64,000 nucleotides of DNA from Absidia repens (Eukaryota > Mucoromycota > Mucoromycetes > Mucorales > Cunninghamellaceae): positions 248,001 through 312,000 of the forward strand of contig MCGE01000043.1 of NCBI GenBank assembly GCA_002105175.1, given 5' to 3'. How positions within the stretch are numbered: the stretch's first letter is position 1; every line of letters begins with the position of its first letter. This document shows, piece after piece, positions 23,607 through 33,879 of the stretch. The position numbers were made by a program, and so were the translations under genes. The notes beneath the pieces are model-generated. The model worked only from the letters and a program-made list of their open reading frames with translations, was not told where the DNA came from and ran no database searches.

Positions 23607-24302
23607 ATGATGCTCATTTTGTTTTACGCCCTTCTCCTTCTTTGCTACCTGTCTTTGTAGGCCTCTGGCTACTTGCTTTTGGTGATCATGACAACGCCGG
23701 TGATGATCTTGCTTTGCCGATCTCGGTACCTTTGGTACATTTCGCTGGTGATGACAATGGCCATGCTGGCCGGTGTGTTGACGTCTGTTGCCTTGGTTCC
23801 CACTGCGGATCCCATTGTGTGGCGTTTGGCTTGCTTGTTGTGGGGTTGGACCTTTGTGCTGGGCACGGAGTGCCAGTACTTCCTTTCGAGGAATTGGAAA
23901 TGTTTGCTTGCCTTGCCCTGGTTTGTCCTGCGCTTTGTTGTTTCTGTGGCCTGCCGACTCTTGGTGTGGCCACTCGTTGCTTGGTGGAATGCTTCTTCGG
24001 TTGTGCCCCTCTCCTCCTTTGTGTGGAAGGTTCCCTTGGCCGTGCTGCTGGACCCCCTGCGGGATTTGGACTGCTCCGACGTTTTCTATGCGCCCCCCTC
24101 CATCACCCGCATGCACTCCTGGCGTCGTCCCCGTCTGACACGTCAGGATATCACCCGCTACAATCACCACATCGACACCACGGGGCGCATGGAAAGCATG
24201 GCAATTGACACCGAGACCTACGGCCCTTGTAGGTCTATGCCATGCGCCATGAGAGAACAAGACTTGGTCAGTCTCTTCAAGACCTTGTCTTTTGACGACT
24301 GA
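23607..24302 (+). pseudogene. Predicted four-helix membrane protein, right-arm copy, with an early stop
   Basis: Same protein as 21220-21904, with the C-terminal frame intact through RLTRQDITRYNHH to LFKTLSFDD. Codon 18 is TAG (23658-23660) where the left arm has TAT, so translation from the matching ATG stops early. The reading is otherwise open to 24302, and CTTTGTAG there could alternatively serve as a splice acceptor. A GTAACA donor follows the stop. Complementary lesions in the two arms (nonsense here, frameshift there) mean neither copy is certainly functional. Confidence 0.5.
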
Positions 24303-24384
24303 AAGGTAACATATAGTACTGTAATTGCATAGAAATTGAACATGAAGAAACTCAATATTGACTCTCCTTTTTTTTATATTGTAG

Positions 24385-24492
24385 GCACGTCGGGGCGGTC
24401 GTTGTTTGGGGCCGAGGAAGCTGAATGCTCCGTGGCCGGGCGGCTCTACTGAAACTTTGCCTTACTTTCTGGATGTTCCATGGCAGATGTAG
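24385..24492 (+). CDS. Small conserved exon-like ORF of the right-arm gene
   Basis: Begins after ATATTGTAG and ends TAG. The protein frame ends TLPYFLDVPWQM, where the left arm has PWRM. One difference in 108 nt from the left arm, far fewer than in flanking introns. Confidence 0.4.
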   Translation, partial: ARRGGRCLGPRKLNAPWPGGSTETLPYFLDVPWQM

Positions 24493-24673
24493 TTTTGTCG
24501 TATTATCTTCTTTCTACCATTCTTTGGCTGTTTCTTGTTGTCTTGGCCCTTTGATTTCTGAGTGAAGCATCATCGTGGTGGCTTTTGGATGTCATATTCT
24601 TTTTTTGTTATTTCAAAGTCATGTAATGAAAGATTTCGTTGGTGTACTACTTTTTCTTTTCTTTTATCTGTAG

Positions 24674-25469
24674 GGTTAGGTGGCATCTCTTCCGTTTCTT
24701 GGCCACGCATCAGTCGGCTCCCCTTGTCTTTCTTTCTTGAAACAAATTCTGCTTAGATCTCCCCCCCCTCCTCTCATTGTTAAGTATGATTTGGAAGTCT
24801 CCATGTTTTGGCCGGTAAGATTCAAATAGAAAAGACTTGATATGTTTTCAAATACATTACTAACTACTTGTTGTCTTTTTAAATCATTATGATCAAACAA
24901 ATTGAGCTATGGAATTAGAAGAAAAGAGGTAATGTATATATAATATATAACAACGATAATTATGATGGACAGACATTCAATCACTTTTTTGTTGTTTTAG
25001 TGTGTAGGGTGAACCATGAATACTTGGAAAAGGTAAAATCAAAAAAGATCCAACATTGTCCCTTCTTAAAGAACAATACTAATCACCATTTATGTTTTGT
25101 CATTGTCACTGGGAGCAATGGTTGTCATTAGTACTGTATCTCTTGTTTTGTTGTTTTATGTATAGGGTGAACCTTGGATAATTGAAAAAGGTAAAATCAA
25201 AAAAGATCCAATATTGTCCCTTCTTAAAGAACAATGCTAATCACCATTTATGTTTTGTCATTGTCGCTGAGATCAATGATTGTATCTAGTACTGTATCTC
25301 TTTCTTGGTGTGCAATGTAATGGTAAGATCAATAAACGGCAGACATACAGTATATTGAATAAAAGGAAGATTGCTAATCACTTTTTAATTTTTGGATACC
25401 GAGAATCCTGATTCATGTAGACTCGCCTTTCCTACTTTTTTGGGCCATTGGAGCTTGGAAATTTCAAAG
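24674..25469 (+). other. Micro-exon region of the right-arm gene
   Basis: A chain of short putative exons: 24674-24814, 24907-24928 (22 nt), 25008-25032 (25 nt), 25166-25190 (25 nt), about 25290-25322, and one ending at 25469. They are separated by introns that start GTAAGATTC, GTAATGT, GTAAAATCAAAAAAGATCC or GTAAGATCAATAA and contain TACTAAC or CTAATCAC branch-like sites. Donor and branch motifs are kept in the left arm. Exon limits are predictions from motifs only and reading frame across them is not established. Confidence 0.4.
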
Positions 25470-25547
25470 GTAAAATCAAAACACGATAATTGTATTGATG
25501 AAATGGATCAATACTAATCACCTTTTTATTTCTGTGAACGAGACCCC

Positions 25548-25955
25548 ATGGTCGATTTAGATTCTCTACTGTGCCTCCATTGGGCTCGAAGACGATCTGG
25601 GTGCTTGGTGGAATTTGTTTCAAAAATAAAGATATTTGGACCCTTCTGGTTTATGACTTTGGCAATGGGAGGTATGTTACTTGGCTTGAATGATAGAAGG
25701 TATCGAAAAGGTAAGACAACGATGGAAATTTTTTTTACAGGGCAGCGAATGGGAAAAAAAGGTGTGGAGGAAGAAAGTGATTGTGGTGGTGTGGATCAAA
25801 GGAGGGCGGGATCAAGATGGCAAGGGACGCAGGAGGGGATGATAGGATGGGGCTGCATTTGCTATGGGATATCTTGGCCCACAAGTAAGGTAGGTGGATG
25901 TGGAGTTGGTACCGGAGCGGAAATGGCAGTGGCGGCCCAGGCGATGGTATCTTGA
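25548..25955 (+). CDS. Gly-rich 3' coding block of the right-arm gene
   Basis: Counterpart of 19664-20065: FWFMTLAMGGMLLGLNDRRY, then KTTMEIFFTGQRMGKKG, EEESDCGGVDQRRAGS, and a Gly/Cys-rich end. A further GTAAGTATGG...TTTCATTTAG intron-like segment lies at about 26014-26090, followed by a Pro/Thr-rich stretch in both arms. Role unknown. Confidence 0.45.
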   Translation: MVDLDSLLCLHWARRRSGCLVEFVSKIKIFGPFWFMTLAMGGMLLGLNDRRYRKGKTTMEIFFTGQRMGKKGVEEESDCGGVDQRRAGSRWQGTQEGMIGWGCICYGISWPTSKVGGCGVGTGAEMAVAAQAMVS

Positions 25956-26848
25956 TGCCAGCAGCAACGGCCTTACAAGTGGCCGTTAGGTCAATATACC
26001 CGATGACGATGGAGGTAAGTATGGTGATAAAAAAAAGGTGGGAACGATAAATATAATGTGTGGCTGAATCTCTTTTGTTTTTCATTTAGAGATACCCCTG
26101 CCCCTTTATACCCAACACCAACAATTCGACACTTCACCATCACACTTTGCATTCGACACCATATACCTTTCCACTTAATACCCATATGAATTACCCCAAC
26201 TATCAGTACAAAAGCTCCGCGCACGAAAAAAACAAAAAAAACAAAAAAATCAACAAAAAAACAACAAAAACAGCAATAACATCAGTATCAGTACCTATAA
26301 TTTATCCCTGTACATATCTCTCTCCTCTATTGATCTCTATATATTTCTGCCTCTCTCTCTCTCTTTGTATATATCTCCTTCTTCTTCTTGGTGTCTGTCT
26401 CTCCTTCGGTGTCTCTGTAAATATTTCTCTCCTCTGTTTCTGTACATATGTCTCTCCCATTATCTCTCTGTATACATTCCTTGTTTTTTTTACTTGCCTC
26501 CCTTGCTTTATTATTATTATTATTCTTATTCTTATTATTATATTATCCATATTCATACGTATTTAGTTCCATACGTTTATTATCAATTATATTTCAATGA
26601 ATAAAAAAATTATTTCTATATCTCGTCTTCCCTTTACACTTTGCATGGTTGTAATTCCAAACTTCTTTTTGATTATTATGCCGGTTTATATTAGTTTTTC
26701 CCGACTATATAGTAATGTGTCCACGAGTAGTTGTTGTGAGTCGAAATCAATACAATATGTAATTGTATGACTGACGCAATCTCTGATATAATAGGTGATT
26801 GAAGTTTGAGAAGGTCGAAGTTTCTGGTCGAAGTTTCTTTTTACTCAT

Positions 26849-27171
26849 TGTCGTATTTGTCATCCTCTATATTTACATTATAAATCAATGTATCAAATAT
26901 AGCAAATGTCAGACTCAGATCAGGCATTAACTGTCATATTCAATCCCGATCTGTCAGTACACGAATAGTCATTCAATCGTCTAATCACAATCCAATGATT
27001 TATTCCCTCATCTCTATCTTACCCAATAATACATTAGTAGTAGAAATTTATATTTATTATTCCAATAACCACTTCCCCAATTTTATTATAAAAGCCTTCC
27101 ATCATTTTACTAAAATAAAAACATAACTTTGTCTCACTTATTTGATTCATCTTCTACTACAACACATTACA
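26849..27171 (+). mobile_element. Solo LTR, family B
   Basis: TGTCGTATTTGTCATCC...ACACATTACA, 323 bp, perfect CTCAT duplication (26844-26848, 27172-27176). Confidence 0.9.
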
Positions 27172-27225
27172 CTCATTCTTTGCAAACCCTTGAGCTATAA
27201 ATATTCTCTTTATAATAATAGCCAT

Positions 27226-27719
27226 TGTCATGAATCAACTGTCATGAATAACATTGTGTTCCACGACCTTCTCAGTTCTCGCATTCCTTGGCAATTCTCT
27301 TGCTCTTCTTGTCCCACCTCTTGGCGTACTTAGCATATTCTTAGTTTATTATAAATAGCCCCCATCTCCCCCACCCTGGTTTAGTTTTCCTTTATCTGTT
27401 ATCCTGCTATTATCCTGTCCCCTATCTCGTCTAAACTCGTCTACCCTATCTTATATTCACTCAATAAATATCTCTCTTGTTACTACCTCTGTCTTGTAAT
27501 CTATTCATTCCACAATAGTTACATTCCTCATTCCCCCCTGCCCAGTTCATAAACAACTCTTTCTCCGTCTTCGTCTTGATTTCTAGATTGATTTCAAACA
27601 TCGACATCTTTATTCCTGCTTGATCTATACTACATCTAGTAAGGTCTTCTATTCTACTATTCTGCCCCTGTCTTGTGAAGTATAACTTATTCTCTGTCTT
27701 CCCTAGTCAATTTCTGACA
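27226..27719 (+). mobile_element. Solo LTR, family H (long form)
   Basis: 494 bp, TGTCATGAATCAAC...TTTCTGACA, perfect GCCAT duplication (27221-27225, 27720-27724). Shares TTATCTGTTATCCTG and TATAAATAGCCCCCATCTCCC-type promoter sequence with 22705-23100. Confidence 0.88.
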
Positions 27720-27724
27720 GCCAT

Positions 27725-28003
27725 GTCGTATTCCAGGTTCTTGATTTGCAATATGTATATAGCAAGGTACTCATATCTTCATCATTTGTGTGTCTGCTTT
27801 ATTACTTTATTCTATTTTTATCCCTGAATCTTCCACATATTCTCACACAGCCTCAAATACCTTCATTTTCTTATAAAAAGACTTGACATTTTATTAAATA
27901 AAAACCAGATCAATTGTATCACTTACTGTATTTTACTATTGTCTTATTTATAACAACCATTTCACAGTACAACAATGTTGTATTTACCATCCTCTATAGT
28001 TTA
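27725..28003 (+). repeat. LTR-like remnant (host of the H insertion)
   Basis: Contains TTATAAAAAGAC, ATTAAATAAAAACC and TGTATCACTTACTGT in LTR-typical order. Probably a worn LTR of the B/C/G group; its ends are not defined. Confidence 0.45.
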
Positions 28004-28354
28004 TGTCAGGAACCAGACAGGACGGAGTTAGACTCTTATTGATAAATGACAAGAGTAATTCTGTCTTGTCATTTATCAATAAGAGTCTAACTCCGTCCTG
28101 TCTGGTTCCTGACATTATAACAGATCAAACAAAACGACTCTTATTTTTCTGTCTCCGCTCCGTCTCCGTCTTGCTTTTGAAAATCTACACATCTCATCGA
28201 AATTACCTCTGCTTGGTCACTACATGGTTGAAAGTCAAAATAGACACTCCATAGTAATTTGAATTCCAAATATGGTACCTATCGATTTGGAATTCAAATT
28301 ACTATGGAGTGTCTATTTTGACTTTCAACCAAACTACATATTCTGATGTAGTTT
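28004..28354. repeat. Three adjacent perfect hairpins
   Basis: Arms 28004-28054 and 28064-28114 (51 bp, 9-nt loop), 28226-28271 and 28285-28330 (46 bp, 13-nt loop), then AAACTACAT-ATTCTG-ATGTAGTTT (28331-28354). The first arm equals the 3' end of the LTR H family (CTCCGTCCTGTCTGGTTCC), also seen once at 30712-30758. The second arm has no other copy here. See findings. Confidence 0.9.
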
Positions 28355-28581
28355 CAAAGTTATTCGAGTTGAATTAACAAATTTATGACTTTATTTCTGG
28401 AAAATGAGAAAATGACAATTCAGGTTTCATTATTTTTTTTACTGATTTCAGATTTATTGAAAAATTAAAGATGTCGGAAGGGGTTCCAAATTTCAGGAAC
28501 AAACGTCCGTGCGCAGATCGATACGTCCATATTCCGGTGCTCAAAAAAAAAAAAAACACTTCAAATTCAATTAAATCAATA

Positions 28582-29126
28582 ATGCAGCGAAGAGAACAAC
28601 AACAACTCCCCACTCCCCCTCTGTCCCCTATCGCCCTTGCTACTGATAATGAGCCCGTGATCGATCCTATGGTCTTTGACGGAACCTTTGACTTGGGAAA
28701 TCAATGGGATGCCACTGTGTTGGAGCGCATGGCTCACTCCAACATTATGACGAATCAAGCCCTTGACGCCTATGCGGATAGCCTCTTTTTGGAAAAGCAA
28801 GCAAAATGTTGGAGAGCACAAGTTCTGAAGCAACAATTGGTCCCTAACCTAATTCAATTGGCTCATGTTACCTTCGGCACAAGACCTAATGCTGCCACGT
28901 ATGAAACCATGGTGCGACAACTCACCCGGTCCGTGCTACAGGCCAAGAATATGATCCATTTGTATCAACCTATTTGGAGGGAGCTGGCACGAAAAGATGA
29001 ATGGATAGAGGAAAACGCTGGAGGCCCAGCTTTTCCTGGCCCCAGGATGTCGAATTGGGACAAAATAGCCAACTGTTGAATGCCATTTTTGGCATTAGTG
29101 ACGCCTTGGGTTGGGCAATGAACTAG
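28582..29126 (+). CDS. Unrecognised ORF, about 180 aa with one apparent frameshift
   Basis: Starts MQRREQQQLPTPPLSPIALA and continues open to a stop at 29079. A single missing base in CTTTTCC near 29028-29034 would instead lead to WPQDVELGQNSQLLNAIFGI and a stop at 29126, which looks more protein-like. An in-frame ATG at 28471 (MSEGVPNFRN) is an alternative start. Predicted mostly helical (ALDAYADSLFLEKQAKCWRA). No motif recognised. The setting between LTR debris and a gypsy relic allows a retroelement accessory or gag-like gene, or a host gene. Confidence 0.4.
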
Positions 29127-29870
29127 TATAATTTCATTTGTTTTATTTTATTTATTTTATTTATTTTATTTTTTCATTTTTTACTTTTTTCATATTTTAC
29201 TTATTTTAATTTTATCCAATTTTATTTTTCATTTTTTACTTTTTCATATTTTACTTATTTTAATTTTATCCAATTTTATTTTTCATTTTTTTAAATGTTA
29301 ACAGTAACTCCGCTCCCCTCCCCTTGACATATACCTTATCCCAGATTTGAAATTAGTATAAATACCCCACCTTTTTCTTCAACAATTTCAAAATCTTTAG
29401 TTTTTTATCAAGTTTTCTCATATTATAAAATAAAACTTAGTACAAAGGTTCTTTTAACCACCAATTTATCTACTGTTTCTATTGGATCATAGAAACCTCT
29501 TTTATTTTTGACTACAAGTCCTCTTTTTTATTTTATTTTTACTGTGTGTTATACACTTATTTTTATTGAACCAACAAAGGTCAATACTTTTCTTTTTATT
29601 TTATTTTACTTTTCCAAGTTTATTTTTTTATAAACTTTCTCTACAGTTGGACTTTATCTATAAAAGTTCTGGTGCTCACTACTCTCAAATCTATTTTTGT
29701 CCGATTCAGGAACAAGATACTTCAACTTCCGCCCAAGGAACAAATTCATTTTCAAGCTCTAAACAAGCAAAAGCTATATTAAAGGATAACTCAAGACATC
29801 CTATCCAACCCAAAAAAATATAAAAACCTACAAAAACACTACTCTGTTACAAGCTTCTTACCCAAATTGG
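29127..29870. other. AT-rich stretch with a tandem duplication and a promoter-like segment
   Basis: TTTTATTTATT repeats, then a unit of about 60 bp containing TTATCCAATTTTATT present twice (about 29170-29290). TAGTATAAATACCCC near 29354 resembles an LTR or core promoter. A Phe-rich ORF at 29566 runs into Ser/Gln-rich sequence (TSTSAQGTNSFSSSKQA) and may be the gag end of the next feature. Confidence 0.4.
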
Positions 29871-29880
29871 CCGTAACACC

Positions 29881-30712
29881 TTGAATGCTGTAATCGAAAG
29901 AAATTCCTTATGGATATCTATCATCCTTCAATATAATGGTCGTTCAATTAAAACCAAAGCCTTAGTGGATTTTGGAGCCAGTGTGTGTTTCATAGACTCA
30001 GAATTCGCCAAACAATCCAAGCTACCTCTGTTCACAGATCATCTTTCCATCACGATGGCCAACGGAAGTCAGCTTGTCTCATCGCAATCCACTATTTTGC
30101 CTATGGATCTTGATGGTTGTACTCATCACGAAGTTATTAAACTTCATCTCTTACCATTATCTCAATATCCTGTCATTCTTGGTCTTTCCTGGTTACGTAC
30201 TCATAATCCAGTGATAAATTGGACCGACAACACGCTTTCCCTTCATTGTTCCGGTAAAAGTTGTCGGGATTTGGAATCCCCTGGGACAACAACCTATGTA
30301 TCTTCTCCCCTTATCCAATTGGATGATGGTCAGTCTTTCTATAAAACGATCCAAGAAGAAAAAACCGAAGTATATCTACTCCACCCAACACGCCATGAAG
30401 AAAAAATTTTGGTTGAAGAAGAAAAAACTCTGGGGGAAGCAAATTCAAACACTACCCTGTACGAATTAGACTCTGGCATTATGCATGAACCAAATCACAA
30501 CCCCGCTGATGGCAATCGCGATATCCTCATGCAAGAATGAAGATCAGACCCCGATTCGCATGAAGCCAACCTGGGTGACTCAAATTCAACCCTCGATACT
30601 ACCGATATGGAACTCACTGTGGATTTACCAGAAACCTATCAGGATTTCGCACCAGTATTCTCTAAACAACAAGCAGACAAACTTCCTCCGCACCGATCGT
30701 GTGATCATGTCA
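29881..30712 (+). pseudogene. Ty3/gypsy protease and start of pol (truncated)
   Basis: 29881-30540 encodes a retropepsin-like domain: KALVDFGASVCFIDSEFA (Asp kept, but DFG instead of the usual DSG/DTG) and VILGLSWLRTHNPVINW. After one frame change, the stretch up to 30712 reads MELTVDLPETYQDFAPVFSK and LPPHRSCDHVI, the conserved linker just before reverse transcriptase in gypsy pol. The element stops there at an LTR H fragment. Not functional. Confidence 0.75.
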
Positions 30713-31372
30713 TTTATAAATAAGAGTCTAACTCCGTCCTGTCTGGTTCCTGACAGTTTAATAAGAGATCAATCATTCATTCGCTTATTCACACCTAGCG
30801 ATTTATTCTCTTACCGTATTTTGATCTCGTCCAATAGTAGTACCTTTAGTCATAGAAATTGATTATTCCACACATCCGTTTCCCCGATTTTTATGATAAA
30901 AAAAGCTTTCCATCATTTGACTCAAAAAAAAAAATAACCTTGTCTCATTTACTGTATTCTTTCCATTATTTTGCTAATGCATTCACTACTGATACTATCA
31001 AATGGGAATGTAATATGAATGATTAGATATTGACTTACTTCTATTTTTATCGCGGACACTTTAAGGCCTCTCTGTCAACAAGAAGAAAAACAAACAAACC
31101 AATATTTAGATGATAATCATGAATCTTTCTAGTTATGGTGAAATACTATATGTAGCAATAATGGTACCAGACTAAGATCTTTGATTTCCGCAAGTTTCGT
31201 TTTGAACCCATGACATCCGGTTCATTCCCCGTATAATTTTTCTTGATGGTACTGATGCACCATTTGTTGAGGTAGGTGATCCTATCGACAAATTCAGGAG
31301 CTTCAACTTACTGTAAACGGTTTGGTTACTTTTCACAATCCATGTCATTCACTTCTTTTTTTAGAATGTTTC
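30713..31372. other. LTR debris and unassigned sequence
   Basis: 30713-30758 is the 3' end of LTR H. About 30785-30980 resembles the 3' half of LTR G/B (GATTATTCCACACATCCG). 30990-31372 has no clear ORF, though a frame near 31230-31370 is open. Confidence 0.45.
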
Positions 31373-31709
31373 TGTTGTAGATGGGTTTTTGTAAAAATAA
31401 AATAATAAAAAAAATAAGATGAGAATGTTGATAACCTTTATTTGATATAAATCAAGCATCCTTTTATAAGGATGTGATTATGGTATGAAACAGTATAACT
31501 ATTACTACGGCTTGATATAATAAATGGGGTTTCTTTTTCAAAAGACATGAAAAAAGTGAAATCAGATGATGACACCCATATATGATCTGAGCCCTTGCAT
31601 TGTAGCGCTGGATTTGAATTTATTTTTATTTCACTTGCATTGTGCCTGATTCACATCAATGTCACACTTTATTTTATTTTATTGCGACATTCATACGCAA
31701 AATACAACA
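31373..31709 (-). mobile_element. Solo LTR, family A
   Basis: TGTTGTAGATGG...AATACAACA, 337 bp, perfect GTTTC duplication (31368-31372, 31710-31714). Several differences from the chromovirus LTRs show it is older. Confidence 0.9.
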
Positions 31710-31833
31710 GTTTCGTTGCTAAACTTTGGTCTGAAAAGTCAATTAGTAAATAATTTCATGGACAAGCGGTAATTGTATTTATATACAACACAAATGAGTC
31801 CAGTTTACGTTGCTTGTCATTTTGGTTGGTTGG

Positions 31834-32142
31834 TCATGTCGTCGAACAATTGTCTATGATTTTGCTGTAGATGCATCCAAAGTCCCTTTGTTGATCCATT
31901 GTGGCAACGCAACGCATGCTGGGTGTTTGCGGGTCAGAGACTGTACAGAGAGCACCTTGTTTTGACTTTTCATTCCAGTTGATTCGAGTAAATGCATTCC
32001 AAATTCTGCTTGGTTTTTTGACGGCGGCGGCTGAGTCGCCGGGAACCGTTGTCACTGATGTCGTTGATGTTGTTGTTGTAGCTGTGTCCATACTCATTTC
32101 ATCAAAAAATCCTGACTGTGACAAGAATCTATCATCTAACAT
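31834..32142 (-). CDS. Small ORF, 102 aa, not recognised
   Basis: MLDDRFLSQSGFFDEMSMDT, a Thr-rich stretch, then KKPSRIWNAFTRINWNEKSK and a Cys-containing tail. Composition is protein-like rather than repeat-derived, but there is no known domain and no promoter evidence. Could be chance. Confidence 0.25.
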   Translation of the reverse strand: MLDDRFLSQSGFFDEMSMDTATTTTSTTSVTTVPGDSAAAVKKPSRIWNAFTRINWNEKSKQGALCTVSDPQTPSMRCVATMDQQRDFGCIYSKIIDNCSTT

Positions 32143-32307
32143 TCTTGTCTTCCCCTTGTGCTATCTGCCTTGCCCCGCCTGGCCTATTGAAAACAGATTA
32201 CATTAGGAGGCGGACTTTGGGGTGTTGGTAGAGGATAGCTGGGTTAAAATGATATATTGATGTGACAAAGAATGTCGGTGTCCGTGAAATGTTTGTAGTA
32301 GAGATAG

Positions 32308-32667
32308 TGTCGTATTTGTCATTTGTCATCATTCATACATGTCAGATATGCGGTTATCCATCACGACCCAACAATTGTACCTTGTCACTCTCCAGCATAA
32401 CCTCACACTGGCTATGTTTCACTTGGTCTACAATCAATATCAATGATTAATCATCCATCTATTCCATAATACACTATTTTATTCCCTCATCTCGAACTCT
32501 ACCAAAAATCCATTATCATCTACAATCATCTATCATCATAGAAATTTATTATTCCAACATCCGCTTTTCCTAACTTTTACTATAAAAACCCACTGTCATT
32601 CTATTCAATAAAAACCATATCTGTTGTATCACTTACTTGATTGACTTTACCTTTACAAACTATAACA
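32308..32667 (+). mobile_element. Solo LTR, family G
   Basis: TGTCGTATTTGTCATTTGTC...AAACTATAACA, 360 bp, uninterrupted reference copy for the G LTR at 22592. No matching target duplication was found. Confidence 0.8.
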
Positions 32668-32718
32668 GTAAATACTGATAGAAAAATAAAGTAGAGTAAA
32701 AAGAGGTGTCCTTTATTA

Positions 32719-33522
32719 ATGTATTTGATAACAGAGTATACTGTATTTGTAGACAAGAAAACTGGCGATCTGCGTTTGTGTCAAGATGATCGGAAATTAA
32801 ACAGTATCATGGTGAAAGATACATATCCACTGCCGTATATCGATGATATCATTGACTCTATTGGTGATTCTTGTGTTTTCTCTACTCCGGATGCTGCGTC
32901 GGGGGTGTCGTATTTGTCATCTGTCACTAATCATTTCCCACACTATCACACTTGTCATTCCTATACAGGTATAAAACACAGCCTCGAGTATCCACTACTT
33001 AGGCATATATACTTATATCTACAGATAACCAACTTTCCATAGCCTCAAATTACCATTCTTCGACCATATCCACAGCCACAACTAGCACAGCCTTCTTTTT
33101 CCCATTTTATTATAAAAACCCTTCCTCATTTTATTCAATAAAAACCATATCTGTTATATCACTTATTTTTATAACGTCTTCTTATTATTTCTATCAAATA
33201 TTACAGGGGGGGGTCTGGCAAATTCCTATGGCGGCGGATTCTATCGAAAAAAACGGGTTTTTTACGACAAAATATGGCACGTATGAATTTTTGGTAATGC
33301 CATTTGGACTCACAAAACACTCCAGCGACCTTCCAGCGTGTAATGGCACAAATTCTTGGCAAGTTGATTGGCTGTTGTGTATATGTTTTCATCAACGATA
33401 TCATTATTTATTCAAAAAACGTTGACGAACATTTGGAACATTTGGCTGCTGTATTCGACCTTTGCGTACAACATGGACTGCGACTGAAAAAGAAGAAATG
33501 TGTATTCGTACGATCGGACGTG
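32719..33522 (+). pseudogene. Ty3/gypsy reverse transcriptase fragment, split by LTR C
   Basis: Reads FVDKKTGDLRLCQDDRKLNS, SCVFSTPDAASG, then after the LTR VWQIPMAADSIEKNGF, TKYGTYEFLVMPFGLT and, after a +1 frameshift in an A run (about 33315), TPATFQRVMAQILGKLIG and the catalytic YVFINDIIIYSKN (IND in place of VDD). Both ends are cut by LTRs. It differs from the chromovirus RT, so it is another gypsy lineage. Confidence 0.85.
32906..33205 (+). mobile_element. Solo LTR, family C
   Basis: 300 bp inside the RT fragment. Duplication GGGGG (32901-32905, 33206-33210) falls in the codons for the SG(Y)WQIPM motif. Confidence 0.9.
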
Positions 33523-33841
33523 TGTAATGTGTAGTAGAGGAAAGTCAAAGTCAAAGTAAGTGAGACAAAGTTCTCTTTTTATTTTAGTAAGATGATGGAA
33601 GGCTTTTATAATAAAATTGGGGAAGAGGTTATTGGAATAATAAATTTCTACTACTAATGTATTATTGGATAAGATAGAGATGAGGGATTAAATCATTGGA
33701 CTGTGATTAGATGATTGAATGATTATTGGTGTACTGCCAGATTGGGATTGAATATGACAGTTAGTGCCTGATCTGAGTCTGACATTTGCTATATTTGATA
33801 ATTGATTTATAATTAAAATATAGAGGATTAAAAATACGACA
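33523..33841 (-). mobile_element. LTR, family B, abutting the RT fragment
   Basis: TGTAATGTGTAGTAGAGG...AAATACGACA, 319 bp. Flanks do not match, so it may mark a deletion edge. Confidence 0.8.
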
Positions 33842-33879
33842 CAGGTAAACCAAAATACCTGAAGAAGGAATGATGTACT

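Larger units (their letters stand above)
23370..26790 (+). repeat. Right arm of the head-to-head inverted repeat
   Basis: Inverted partner of 18950-22150 (positions pair so that the two coordinates sum to roughly 45,500-45,700). It carries an extra tandem copy of one exon-intron module (25008-25322) that the left arm lacks. The outer border fades near 26640-26790. Confidence 0.85.

Noticed and set aside
23514..24260. 248-residue minus-strand ORF rich in Gln/His/Arg in the right arm
   Set aside because: It lies opposite the membrane-protein frame, is poorly conserved in the left arm (frame breaks at 21416-21735) and has low-complexity composition.
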